From: an uncultured Collinsella sp.
GTDB lineage: Bacteria > Actinomycetota > Coriobacteriia > Coriobacteriales > Coriobacteriaceae
Assembly (NCBI GenBank): GCA_902479135.1
Contig: CABSNU010000005.1
Coordinates: forward strand, 1-64,000
DNA: 64,000 nucleotides
Direction: 5' to 3'
Within the stretch, counting starts at the first letter, position 1; the number at the start of each line of letters is the position of its first letter. The position numbers and the translations under genes were made by a program. Positions 9,502-18,381 of the stretch are shown here, in pieces. The notes beneath the pieces were generated by a model, which had not been told where the DNA came from, made no database searches, and saw only the letters and a list, made by a program, of their open reading frames with translations.

Positions 9502-10606
9502 GATGACCGTTGCTATTGCAGCCGGCGGCACGGCAGGACACATTAACCCCGCGCTCGCTTTGGCCGAGGAGCTGCATGACCGTGGCCACCACGTTGTGTT
9601 CGTGGGCCAGTCGCGCAAGCTCGAGGGTCGTCTGGTCCCCGAGGCTGGGTTTGATTTTGTGCCCATTACGGTTACGGGCTTCGACCGCTCCCGTCCTTGG
9701 ACGGCGCTGACCTCGCTGTGGCGTGTCAACAAGGCCAAGCGTGCGCTCGCCAGTCATTTCTCAAAGGTCGGCAAGCCCGATGCCGCCATCGGTTTTGGTG
9801 CCTATGTCGAGGTTCCGTTGCTGGGGTGGTGCAAGGGCGCAGGCGTTCCGTATCTGCTGCATGAGCAGAACTCTGTTCCGGGCCTGGCCAACAAGATGAT
9901 GAACTCCCACGCCGCCCGCGTGTGCATCTCGGTGCCGGCAGCGCGTTCGGTCTTTGAGCGCGAAGGTGACCCTGACCACGTGCTCATGACCGGCAACCCC
10001 GTACGTCGCTCGGTAATCGAGGGCGATCGCGCTCGCGGCCGCAAGGCACTTGGCGTTCCCGAGGACGCTACGCTGCTGCTCGTCTTTGGCGGTTCACTTG
10101 GCGCCCAGCACCTCAACGAGCGCGTGGTTTCGCTCAAAAACGAGCTGCTTTCGCGCAAGAACCTCTATGTGTTGCATTCGACGGGTGCCGACGGCTTTGA
10201 GGAGACCGAGCGCGCTTTGGCGCTGACGCCCGAGGAGGCGAAGCGTTACCGCGTCCAGCCTTACATCGACAACATGGGCGATATGCTGGCTGCTGCCGAT
10301 TTGGCGCTCTCGCGTTCGGGCGCATCGAGCGTGGCCGAGATCGCTGCGCTCGCCGTACCCTCGGTGCTCGTGCCGTATCCGCATGCGACGGCCGACCACC
10401 AAACCACCAATGCCCGTTATCTGGTCGACGCCGGGGCCGGCGTGCTCTGCGCCGATGCCGATATCGACGGTTCTGCCTTTGCCGATGAGCTGCTGCACCT
10501 GGTCGATGATGCGGCGGCGCGCGAGGCCATGCGTCAGGCGGCGCGTGGTCTGGCTCAGGATAGGGCCGCCGCTCTTCTGGCGGATGCGGTAGAGGGTTTG
10601 CGTTAG
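9491..10606 (+). CDS. murG: UDP-N-acetylglucosamine--undecaprenyl-pyrophosphoryl-MurNAc-pentapeptide transferase MurG
   Basis: MurG adds GlcNAc to lipid I to form lipid II at the inner face of the membrane. The 371-residue GT28/GT-B enzyme has the N-terminal glycine loop AAGGTAGHINPALALAEEL and HEQNSVPG. The C-terminal donor domain has LLVFGGSLGAQHLNE, RSGASSVAEIAAL and PYPHATADHQTTNA. I chose the ATG at 9491 (MTDKMTV), which has GAAGG 7 bases upstream, over an in-frame GTG at 9473 lying deeper inside ftsW. The short overlap with ftsW suggests coupled translation. Confidence 0.95.
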   Translation: MTDKMTVAIAAGGTAGHINPALALAEELHDRGHHVVFVGQSRKLEGRLVPEAGFDFVPITVTGFDRSRPWTALTSLWRVNKAKRALASHFSKVGKPDAAIGFGAYVEVPLLGWCKGAGVPYLLHEQNSVPGLANKMMNSHAARVCISVPAARSVFEREGDPDHVLMTGNPVRRSVIEGDRARGRKALGVPEDATLLLVFGGSLGAQHLNERVVSLKNELLSRKNLYVLHSTGADGFEETERALALTPEEAKRYRVQPYIDNMGDMLAAADLALSRSGASSVAEIAALAVPSVLVPYPHATADHQTTNARYLVDAGAGVLCADADIDGSAFADELLHLVDDAAAREAMRQAARGLAQDRAAALLADAVEGLR

Positions 10607-10703
10607 TTAGACGGGATATCGTCGGTCGCCCTCGCGCTGATGCGGTAGGTGCGGTACAGTTAACGGGTTACAGGCAGTGTTTACGCAAGGAGTACACGAG
10701 CAC

Positions 10704-12122
10704 ATGGCTGATTCCCAGACTGCAACCTCCGCGCCCGAGTTTAAGAGCGCCCACTTTATCGGTATCGGCGGCGCCGGCATGAGCGGCATCGCCCTCGTTC
10801 TGCACGAGCGCGGTTATGCCGTTACCGGCTCCGACCTTAAGACGTCACGTTATATCCGCCAGCTTACGCGCGCGGGTGTGAAGGTGCATGTGGGCCATGA
10901 GGCCGCCACGATCGACGAGGTCAAGCCCGATGTGGTAGTTGTCTCCACCGCTATTCCGGAGTCCAACCCTGAACTCGTGCGCGCTCGCGAGCTTGGTATT
11001 CCCGTGTGGCCCCGTGCCAAGATGCTCTCTGCTTTGGGCCACGGCTACACCACTGTCGCTGTTGCCGGCACGCATGGCAAGACCACCACGTCTTCGATGT
11101 GCGCCACCATGCTCGATCGCATGGGTCTGGATCCGAGCTTCTTGATCGGCGGCATCGTCGAGGGCTATGACACGAACGGCAAGAACGGCTCGGGCGACTA
11201 CTTTGTCGCCGAGGCCGACGAGTCCGACAGCTCCTTCCTGTTCCTGAACCCCAACGTAGTCATTGTGACCAACGTCGAGGCCGACCACCTCGATCACTAC
11301 TCGGGTATCGAGGAGATCGAGGCGACTTTCGCCAAATTCATGAGCCTGGTGGGCGAGGACGGCACCGTCATCGTCTGCGGCGAGGACCCGCATCTGGTCG
11401 AGCTCGCCAAGTCGACGGGCCGTCACGTGCTTTCCTACGGCTTTGCCGAGAGCAACGACATCGTCTGCATGCACCCGGATGTTAAAGGCATCCAGAGTGA
11501 CTTTATCGTTCGCTTTGAGGACGGCACTGAGCATACTGTGGAGATCAAGAGCAATCCCGGTCGCCACAACATGCTCAACGCTACGGCGGTGCTCACCGTC
11601 GCACATGTCCTGGGCCTTGACATCGACGCCGCCGCCAAGGCGCTCTCGAGCTTTGAGGGCGTCCGCCGTCGCTTTACCCACGTGGGCGATATCGATGGCA
11701 TCACCGTGGTCGATGATTACGGCCATCACCCCACCGAGATCAAGGCGACGCTTGCTGCCGCTTCGTCGCTGGGCTACAAGCACGTCGACGTCGTGTTCCA
11801 GCCGCACCGCTATTCGCGCCTGCAGGCCCTGTGCGACGACTTTGCCGATGCATTTGCCAATGCCGATAAACTGCTGCTGATTGATGTGTTCTCGGCTGGC
11901 GAGATGCCCATTCCGGGCGTCACCTCTAAGATGCTCGCCGATACCGTGCGCGCCAAGCATCCTGGCAAGGAGGTCGTGTACTGTTCCAGCCGTCTTGAGC
12001 TCAATCAGGAGCTCGAGCAGATGGTGGGCGAGGGCGACCTGCTGCTCACCATGGGTGCCGGTGACGTTACGACCGTCGGTCCCGAGTTCATTGAGTATCT
12101 GACTGCCAAGAAAGACGCTTAA
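10704..12122 (+). CDS. murC: UDP-N-acetylmuramate--L-alanine ligase MurC
   Basis: MurC adds L-Ala to UDP-MurNAc, the first amino-acid step of peptidoglycan precursor synthesis. The 472-residue protein shows HFIGIGGAGMSGIA (residues 17-30), ATP loop AGTHGKTTT at about 121-129, EADESDSSFL, VTNVEADHLDHY and DDYGHHPTEI, all typical of MurC. The ATG at 10704 is preceded by AAGGAG at 10687-10692; an in-frame upstream ATG at 10677 overlaps that site and is unlikely. The 97-base gap after murG is one of the few breaks in the cluster. Confidence 0.96.
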   Translation: MADSQTATSAPEFKSAHFIGIGGAGMSGIALVLHERGYAVTGSDLKTSRYIRQLTRAGVKVHVGHEAATIDEVKPDVVVVSTAIPESNPELVRARELGIPVWPRAKMLSALGHGYTTVAVAGTHGKTTTSSMCATMLDRMGLDPSFLIGGIVEGYDTNGKNGSGDYFVAEADESDSSFLFLNPNVVIVTNVEADHLDHYSGIEEIEATFAKFMSLVGEDGTVIVCGEDPHLVELAKSTGRHVLSYGFAESNDIVCMHPDVKGIQSDFIVRFEDGTEHTVEIKSNPGRHNMLNATAVLTVAHVLGLDIDAAAKALSSFEGVRRRFTHVGDIDGITVVDDYGHHPTEIKATLAAASSLGYKHVDVVFQPHRYSRLQALCDDFADAFANADKLLLIDVFSAGEMPIPGVTSKMLADTVRAKHPGKEVVYCSSRLELNQELEQMVGEGDLLLTMGAGDVTTVGPEFIEYLTAKKDA

Positions 12123-12127
12123 GTCTA

Positions 12128-13039
12128 ATGGGTCTGTTTAACGCCGTCATGGCGCTCTCGGGCATGATCGACACGGATGTGATCGAGGACGAGCGCCTTG
12201 CGCGTCATACGAGCTATCGTATCGGCGGCAAGGCCGACCTCTTTGTGACGTGCCATAGCTATCATGCCCTCCGCCGCGCCGTGGCGGTGCTCGATCGCGA
12301 GCAGGTGCCGTGGGTCATCATCGGCAAGGGCTCCAATCTGCTGGTTGCCGATGGCGGTTATCGCGGTGCCGTCATTTCGCTCGGACGTGAGTTTCAGCGC
12401 ACGGTTGTTGCCGATGACGGTTGTACGCTGACGGTCGGTGCGGGCGTGATGTTTGCGCGCCTGGTCAACGATGCCCTGTCGCGTAGCCTCTCGGGCCTTG
12501 AGTTTGCCGTTGGCATCCCTGGTTCGGTCGGCGGTGCGATATCTATGAATGCCGGCACACGGACCGAGTGGATTGGCTCGCTGGTTGAGGATGTCGTAAC
12601 GTTTGACCCGGCATCCGGTATCAAGCATTATGCGGGGTCCGAGATCACTTGGGGCTACCGTGAATGTAGCCTTCCCCGCAATGAGATCATCCTCGAGTGC
12701 GTGCTCAAGCTTAAACCGGCGCCCAAGGCCGACATTCGCGAGCGCATGGAGCGGTACCTGACGAGGCGCAAGCGTACGCAGCCCATGGGTCGCGCATCCT
12801 GCGGGTCGGTCTTTCGCAACCCGCCCGATGCGAGCGTGGGCAAGCTTATCGAGGATTGTGGATTAAAGGGTTTTTCGATTGGCGGCGCGGAAGTTTCGCC
12901 CGTTCACGCTAATTTTATCGTTAATAACGGAACTGCCTCGGCCGATGACGTTGCCGCGGTTATCAGACATGTGCACGGAAAGGTGAGGGAGGCGTATGGC
13001 ATCGAGCTCAGACCGGAAGTTAAATTCCTCGGCTTCTAG
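12128..13039 (+). CDS. murB: UDP-N-acetylenolpyruvoylglucosamine reductase MurB
   Basis: MurB reduces UDP-GlcNAc-enolpyruvate to UDP-MurNAc using NADPH and FAD. The 303-residue protein has the FAD-binding region (HTSYRIGGKADLF, IGKGSNLLVADGGYRG, GIPGSVGGAISMNAG) and the C-terminal substrate segment RASCGSVFRNP with the expected Ser. It starts 5 bases after murC with little ribosome binding site, so reinitiation is likely. A slightly downstream ATG (12149) is an alternative. Its last 44 bases overlap ftsQ. The murC-murB-ftsQ order is standard. Confidence 0.95.
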   Translation: MGLFNAVMALSGMIDTDVIEDERLARHTSYRIGGKADLFVTCHSYHALRRAVAVLDREQVPWVIIGKGSNLLVADGGYRGAVISLGREFQRTVVADDGCTLTVGAGVMFARLVNDALSRSLSGLEFAVGIPGSVGGAISMNAGTRTEWIGSLVEDVVTFDPASGIKHYAGSEITWGYRECSLPRNEIILECVLKLKPAPKADIRERMERYLTRRKRTQPMGRASCGSVFRNPPDASVGKLIEDCGLKGFSIGGAEVSPVHANFIVNNGTASADDVAAVIRHVHGKVREAYGIELRPEVKFLGF

Positions 13040-14252
13040 AGCATCGAAACCTACCTTCCGCCGCGCCGGAGGGCGTTCCGGCGCGCCTGCCAAATCTCAA
13101 CGCAATACCGTCGCGCACTCTAAGTCTGTCGGGCATGCTCGACAGACCAGTCGTCCGGTCGTCGGCTCGCAGCTCGGTAATCGTCCGGCCGCAAAAAAGT
13201 CCTCGCGTCCCTCGGTGACGTCAAAGCCTGTTATGGGCGCCAAGCCTGCCCGTCCCATGGCAACTCCTAAGCCCTCGACGGGAACTAAAGCGGCGCGTCC
13301 CGGTCTCACGCTGGGCACATCGAAACCGCGCTCGCTGACTTCGGTGCCGGCTACCGCTAAGAAGCCTTCGAGTAAAAAAGGCGTCAACCCGTTGTCTTCA
13401 CTTGGGGCGATGGTAAATAAAGCATCAGACGCCGCTTCTGTCGTTACAGGCAAAGGCAAAATCGTGGGCGGCGTTCTGGCCGTCTTGGCCGCGCTCGTCG
13501 TCGTTGCCATCGTGGTAATTAACTCTGGATTGTTTACCGCCACTGATATTCAGATTCAAGGCAGCGAGCATGTGACGAAGCACGATGCTATCCAGCTGAT
13601 CGATTTGCCCGAGGGAACGTCGCTTTTTAACGTCGATCCTGACCAGATTACCGAGGACCTCAAGCAGAACCCGTGGGTCTCGGGCGTGGATGTCCAGCGT
13701 CAGTTCCCGCATACGCTCATCATTACGCCGACGGAGCGCAAGGTCATCGCAATTGCCTATATCAGCTCCGATGACCTTGCCTGGGCCATCGGGGATGATG
13801 ACACCTGGATCGCCCCACTGTCGACGTCGGTCGAAGTGGACGACCAGGGCAACGTCATCACGACAGGGCAGGGTTCAAATACCTTGACCGGAATCGATGC
13901 CGCGCTGGCGCTCGCTAAGCATTATGGCGCGGTGTTGTTGACTGATGTCTCGGCGGATGTTGCTCCGGTTTCAGGCCAGGCAGTGAGCTCCAAGGCCGTT
14001 AAGGCCGGCTTGGATTATGTGCGTGGTTTTTCGAGCGAGTTCTTGGGACAAGTCAAGGATATTTCCACGCCTTCGGTCGAAGCCATCTCGGCAAACCTCA
14101 ATAACGGCATTGAGGTGTCGCTGGGCGATTCGGACGATATTGCCAAGAAGGAACGCGTAGTCACCAAGTTGCTTTCGCAGGTAGAGGGCGTAACGTATAT
14201 CAATGTGCGCTCTCCGGGCAACTACACATTTAGGAATGCTCCGACCTCGTAG
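12996..14252 (+). CDS. ftsQ: Division protein FtsQ/DivIB with long basic N-terminal tail
   Basis: This is a bitopic membrane protein that links FtsL/FtsB to the rest of the divisome. The 418-residue product begins with about 150 disordered residues rich in Lys, Arg, Ser and Pro. One membrane helix follows (about 155-177), then a POTRA domain from about 180 (DIQIQGSEHVTKHDAIQLIDLPEGTS in part) and the FtsQ beta domain. The cytoplasmic tail is much longer than in the E. coli protein, where this region has only a few dozen residues. GGGAGG precedes the ATG, and the gene overlaps murB by 44 bases in another frame. Confidence 0.88.
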   Translation: MASSSDRKLNSSASRASKPTFRRAGGRSGAPAKSQRNTVAHSKSVGHARQTSRPVVGSQLGNRPAAKKSSRPSVTSKPVMGAKPARPMATPKPSTGTKAARPGLTLGTSKPRSLTSVPATAKKPSSKKGVNPLSSLGAMVNKASDAASVVTGKGKIVGGVLAVLAALVVVAIVVINSGLFTATDIQIQGSEHVTKHDAIQLIDLPEGTSLFNVDPDQITEDLKQNPWVSGVDVQRQFPHTLIITPTERKVIAIAYISSDDLAWAIGDDDTWIAPLSTSVEVDDQGNVITTGQGSNTLTGIDAALALAKHYGAVLLTDVSADVAPVSGQAVSSKAVKAGLDYVRGFSSEFLGQVKDISTPSVEAISANLNNGIEVSLGDSDDIAKKERVVTKLLSQVEGVTYINVRSPGNYTFRNAPTS

Positions 14253-14451
14253 CGCTGGTTGATGCTTTGTTGAGTGGCCATACCACGCCGTTTATCTGGT
14301 TTGTTTGGTTTTCACGGTCAATTATTTGACTGATACGTTCATAATGTGCAACCATAATACGGTTTACCTTTGCATTTACTTTCAACCTGAAGGTTAATGT
14401 GCGCAGGGGTCGACCCATGCTATGGCTATAACCTTTGTTCGGAGGACCGAC

Positions 14452-15606
14452 ATGCACGAGACAGAGATCAACAACTACCTTGCCGTCATTAAGGTGGTCG
14501 GCGTCGGCGGCGGCGGTACCAACGCGGTCAATCGAATGATCGAAGAGGGCATCCGCGGCGTCGAGTTTGTTGCCATCAACACCGATGCTCAGGCACTCGC
14601 GATCTCTGATGCCGATATCAAGGTGCACATCGGCACCGACCTTACCCGCGGCTTGGGCGCCGGCGCCAACCCCGAGGTTGGCCGCAAGGCTGCCGATGAG
14701 TCCCGCGATGACATTGCCGAGGCGCTCGCTGGCGCCGACATGGTGTTCATCACCTGCGGCGAGGGCGGTGGCACCGGTACCGGCGCCGCTCCCATCGTTG
14801 CCGATATCGCGATGAACGAGGTCGGTGCGCTGACCGTCGCCGTCGTGACCAAGCCCTTCACCTTCGAGGGCCGCAAGCGCAAGAAGAGCGCCGAGGAGGG
14901 CATTAAGACCCTCTCCGATTGCGTCGATACCATGATCGTCATCCCCAACGATAAGCTGCTCGACATCGCCGAGAAGAAGACCACCATGCTCGAGGCCTTC
15001 GCGATTGCCGATGGCGTCCTTTCCCAGGGCACTCAGGGCATCACCGACCTCATCACCGTCCCCGGTATCATCAACTTGGACTTCGCCGATGTTAAGACCA
15101 TCATGAAGCAGGCCGGTACCGCCATGATGGGTATCGGTACCTCTTCTGGGGATACTCGTGCCGTCGACGCTGCCCAGCAGGCCATCTCCAGCCCGCTGCT
15201 CGAGAGCTCCATCGATGGTGCCACGCGCGTGCTGCTCTCCATCGCCGGTTCCAAGGACCTGGGCATCCAGGAGATCAGCGACGCCGCCGACGTTGTCGCC
15301 AACGCCGTCGACCCCGAGGCCAACATCATCTTCGGTACCGTTGTCGACGAGTCCCTGGGCGATCAGGTGCGTATCACCGTCATCGCTACGGGCTTCTCCG
15401 ACTCCAACGTCAACCGTCAGGATGAGCTCTTTGCTGCTCAGCAGTCTCAGAGCAAGGCCGCTGCCTCCGCTGAGCCGCAGCGCACCGCTCCGGCTGCCAG
15501 CCCGGCTCAGGCCGCTCCGACCCGCAACGTCGGTGGTACCGAGCTGCCCAACTTTGGCAACGACCAGTTCGAGCTTCCCGACTTCCTGAAGCGCGGTAGC
15601 TTCTAG
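14452..15606 (+). CDS. ftsZ: Cell division GTPase FtsZ
   Basis: FtsZ is the tubulin homologue that forms the Z ring. The 384-residue protein has VGVGGGGTNAVNRM near the N terminus, the GTP signature GGGTGTG at about 105-111, the T7 loop GIINLDFADV, a Gln/Ala/Pro-rich linker, and a C-terminal conserved peptide ending ELPDFLKRGSF. The last element is the docking site for partners such as SepF, which is encoded at 21971. I chose ATG 14452 because GGAGG lies directly upstream; an in-frame ATG at 14422 lacks one. A 199-base gap separates it from ftsQ. ftsA is absent. Confidence 0.97.
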   Translation: MHETEINNYLAVIKVVGVGGGGTNAVNRMIEEGIRGVEFVAINTDAQALAISDADIKVHIGTDLTRGLGAGANPEVGRKAADESRDDIAEALAGADMVFITCGEGGGTGTGAAPIVADIAMNEVGALTVAVVTKPFTFEGRKRKKSAEEGIKTLSDCVDTMIVIPNDKLLDIAEKKTTMLEAFAIADGVLSQGTQGITDLITVPGIINLDFADVKTIMKQAGTAMMGIGTSSGDTRAVDAAQQAISSPLLESSIDGATRVLLSIAGSKDLGIQEISDAADVVANAVDPEANIIFGTVVDESLGDQVRITVIATGFSDSNVNRQDELFAAQQSQSKAAASAEPQRTAPAASPAQAAPTRNVGGTELPNFGNDQFELPDFLKRGSF

Positions 15607-15628
15607 TTCGTTTTTCTCAACGACCTGC

Positions 15629-15664
15629 ACGGGGTGTGTCCATTTGGATGCACCCCGTTTTGTT
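15629..15664 (+). terminator. Rho-independent terminator after ftsZ
   Basis: The inverted repeat ACGGGGTG / CACCCCGT (15629-15636 and 15651-15658) encloses a 14-base loop and runs into a T-rich tail TTTTGTTT. It sits 22 bases after the ftsZ stop and probably ends the dcw transcript. Confidence 0.85.
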
Positions 15665-15816
15665 TCTCGTTTGTAAACGAAAGCCTCCAATCTCCTTACG
15701 TTCCCTTTACGTTTGGTCCCTACCGCTGCGGGTATCCTTTTAAGGAAGTATGACAGCCGTATAAACGCGGACTGCGCGGCGACGCCGCGGTACTTGTGTT
15801 ATTAGGAGGCTTTAGT

Positions 15817-16617
15817 ATGGCAGCACGTGCGGACAACGTTTCGCGTGTCGACCATGATGGAGTTACGTTGGTGGAGGGCGCGACATCCGATGTCCGCTTT
15901 GCCTTTACCGAGCGCACCGGTGGCGTTTCTGAAGATGCGTACTCCTCGCTCAACCTGGGCTCGCATGTAGGCGATGACCCCTTTGCTGTTCAAGAAAATC
16001 GTCGTCGAGCGCTCGAAGCTATGGGCGCCACTGAGTGCGAGCATAATCTGCTCGTGCCCAATCAGGTACATGGTGACCATATCGTTACGGTGACTTCGAA
16101 CGGCGCCGACGATCTTGAGGCTGTTCGCGAGCAGATTGCCGAGGGCTGCGATGCCATCGTCTGTACGGCCCATGACGTGCCCGTGCTGCTCTGCTTTGCC
16201 GACTGCGTTCCCGTGGTGCTGGTGGCCCCTGGCGGATTTGCCGTGGTGCACTCCGGTTGGAAGGGCACGATTGCACGTATTTCTGCCAAGGCGTGCCAGG
16301 CGCTTTGCGATGCTGCCGGCTGCGATGCGAGCGACGTTTCCGCCTATATCGGCCCCCATATCTTGGCTGACGAATATGAGGTATCCCAGGAACTCATGGA
16401 TCGCTTTGCCGTCGAGTTCTCTTGCATCGATGCGAGTGCCTCTCGCATGCTCGATCTTTCCGCTGCCATTTGTGAGGCGCTGGTAGATGCCGGTGTGGAC
16501 GCGGATAATATCGTGGATACCCAGCTTTCGACTGTGCGTCAGAACGACCGCTTTTATTCCTACCGTAACGAGGACGGCACCTGTGGGCGCCATGCTGCGA
16601 TCGGCGTGATGCTATGA
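15817..16617 (+). CDS. pgeF: Peptidoglycan editing factor PgeF (YfiH/YlmD family)
   Basis: This is a 266-residue protein of the former 'laccase domain' or polyphenol oxidase family. Members act as purine-nucleoside-processing or peptidoglycan-editing enzymes and often lie just after ftsZ, as here. Metal and catalytic motifs are present: LVPNQVHGDHI near residue 80, FADCVPVVL, and HSGWKGT. The ATG at 15817 has AGGAGG 7 bases upstream. The stop overlaps the ATG of pstS (ATGA at 16614-16617), so pgeF and the phosphate operon are probably translated from one message. Confidence 0.9.
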   Translation: MAARADNVSRVDHDGVTLVEGATSDVRFAFTERTGGVSEDAYSSLNLGSHVGDDPFAVQENRRRALEAMGATECEHNLLVPNQVHGDHIVTVTSNGADDLEAVREQIAEGCDAIVCTAHDVPVLLCFADCVPVVLVAPGGFAVVHSGWKGTIARISAKACQALCDAAGCDASDVSAYIGPHILADEYEVSQELMDRFAVEFSCIDASASRMLDLSAAICEALVDAGVDADNIVDTQLSTVRQNDRFYSYRNEDGTCGRHAAIGVML

Positions 16618-17450
16618 GAAAGATCGTATCGGTCCTGAGCGCCGCTGTGCTTACGCTTACGCTGTGCGCCTGTTCTTCGGGATCTTCTACCTCTTCCATT
16701 ACCGTGGCCGGCTCCACGACCTGCCTTCCTATCGCCGAAATTGCGGCAGAGGGCTTTAAGGAGGAGACCGGCATCGACGTGCTCGTTTCCGGTTTGGGCT
16801 CTTCCGCTGGCATCGAAGCCGTCAGCGCTGGCACGGCCGATATCGCCAGCTCCTCCCGTGGACTCAATGCCGACGAACAGGATCTGGGCCTGACTCCCAT
16901 CGTCATTGCCCACGACGGTATCGCGGTCATCGTGAACGAAGACAACCCCGTCGATAACCTCTCGACCGAGCAGCTCCGCGATATCTATGCCGGCAAGATC
17001 ACCAACTGGAAAGAAGTCGGTGGCGAGGACCTGAGGATTCAGGTTATCAACCGAGATGAGGCGTCTGGCACGCGTGAAGCCTTCCGCACCATCGTGATGG
17101 ACGGCACCCCGTTCGATCGCCGCTCGGCCGTTCTTTCGGGCACGGGCCAGGTGCGCGACGTGGTATCTCGTTCGCGCGGGGCTATCGGCTACATTTCGCT
17201 GGGCTTCGTCGATAGCCTCAACGCCAAGACCTCGGTCAGGGCCGTCTCGGTCAATCATGTTGAGGCGTCCGAGAAGACGGTCGCGAGTGGCGGCTATCCC
17301 ATCTCGCGCGACCTTTACTTCTTTGTGAAGGGTGCGCCTTCGCAGCAGGCGCAGGATTACATCGACTACGTGACGTCCGAAAAGATGGACAAGCAGATTC
17401 GCGAGGCGGGCTTTATTCCCGTCACCAACGACGAGAAGGGGAGTGAGTAG
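16614..17450 (+). CDS. pstS: Phosphate ABC transporter substrate-binding lipoprotein PstS
   Basis: This is the extracytoplasmic phosphate receptor of the Pst transporter. The 278-residue protein has a short lipoprotein signal with lipobox LCAC near residue 20, then a small PstS-type domain beginning ITVAGSTTCLPIAEIAAE. Phosphate-binding features are GSTT at the start of the domain, ASSSRGL, and NRDEASGTREAF. It starts inside the pgeF stop codon and is followed after one base by pstC. No Pho-box-like direct repeat was seen upstream, which is expected if it lies within a longer operon. Confidence 0.95.
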   Translation: MRKIVSVLSAAVLTLTLCACSSGSSTSSITVAGSTTCLPIAEIAAEGFKEETGIDVLVSGLGSSAGIEAVSAGTADIASSSRGLNADEQDLGLTPIVIAHDGIAVIVNEDNPVDNLSTEQLRDIYAGKITNWKEVGGEDLRIQVINRDEASGTREAFRTIVMDGTPFDRRSAVLSGTGQVRDVVSRSRGAIGYISLGFVDSLNAKTSVRAVSVNHVEASEKTVASGGYPISRDLYFFVKGAPSQQAQDYIDYVTSEKMDKQIREAGFIPVTNDEKGSE

Positions 17451-17451
17451 C

Positions 17452-18378
17452 ATGGAAGCACAGGAAAACTCCCAGACTGAGCAGAATGCTCAGGCGCCCA
17501 AGAAGCGCGAGCTGGCGCTCGTATCGCGCAGCACCTATATCAAGGAGAAGGCGCTGCAGTGGATTTTCTTTGCCTGCGCGTTCTTGGCGGTTGTTACCGT
17601 CATCCTGATTTTTGTCTTTACCACGTACTCGGCGCTGCCCGTCTTTACCGACATCGGTCTGGCGGACTTCTTTAGCTTTACGTGGGCGCCCTCTGAGGGC
17701 CACTACGGCATCCTGTCGCTGCTTGCTGGCTCAGGTCTGGTGACCGTCGGTGCGCTCGCCATGGGTGTGCCCCTAGGCGTGGGCACGGCCGTGTATCTGG
17801 TCGAGATCGCCAACAAGCGCGTGCGCAAGCTCATCAGCCCTGCCGTTGACCTGTTGGCCGGCATCCCTTCTATCATCTATGGCTTCTTTGGCATGATCAT
17901 CATCCGTCCGTTTATCGCGCAACTGACCGGTGGTCTTGGTTTTGGTGCGCTGACGGCGTGGTTCGTGCTTGCCATCATGATCGTCCCTACCATCACCACG
18001 CTCACCATCGATGCCCTCAATTCCATTCCCATGGGTATTCGCGAGGCATCGTATGCCATGGGTGCTACTAAGTGGCAGACCATCTATAAGGTCGTGCTAC
18101 CTGCCGCTAAGCTGGGTATCGTGGATGCCATCGTGCTGGGTATGGGCCGTGCCATCGGCGAGACCATGGCCGTGCTCATGGTCGTGGGTAACGCCCCGGT
18201 TATTCCCGACAGCATTGCGAGCCCCATCTCGACGCTCACGAGCCAGATCGCGCTCGACATGAGCTATTCCTCGGGTCTGCACCGCTCGGCGCTGTTCGGC
18301 ATGGGCGTGGTCCTGTTTATCATCTCCGCCACGCTGGTGGGCATCGTCCGTCTGATTTCCAAGAAGAAGAGGGGGTAG
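17452..18378 (+). CDS. pstC: Phosphate ABC transporter permease PstC
   Basis: PstC is the first membrane subunit of the Pst importer. The 308-residue protein has six hydrophobic segments and the binding-protein-dependent permease (EAA) loop EASYAMGATKWQTIYKVVLPAAKLGI. The motif GIPSIIYGFFGM before it is typical of PstC. I chose ATG 17452 (MEAQENS) over an in-frame GTG at 17443 that overlaps pstS, because GGGGAG sits upstream of the ATG. It is followed by pstA after 3 bases. Confidence 0.95.
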   Translation: MEAQENSQTEQNAQAPKKRELALVSRSTYIKEKALQWIFFACAFLAVVTVILIFVFTTYSALPVFTDIGLADFFSFTWAPSEGHYGILSLLAGSGLVTVGALAMGVPLGVGTAVYLVEIANKRVRKLISPAVDLLAGIPSIIYGFFGMIIIRPFIAQLTGGLGFGALTAWFVLAIMIVPTITTLTIDALNSIPMGIREASYAMGATKWQTIYKVVLPAAKLGIVDAIVLGMGRAIGETMAVLMVVGNAPVIPDSIASPISTLTSQIALDMSYSSGLHRSALFGMGVVLFIISATLVGIVRLISKKKRG

Positions 18379-18381
18379 GCT

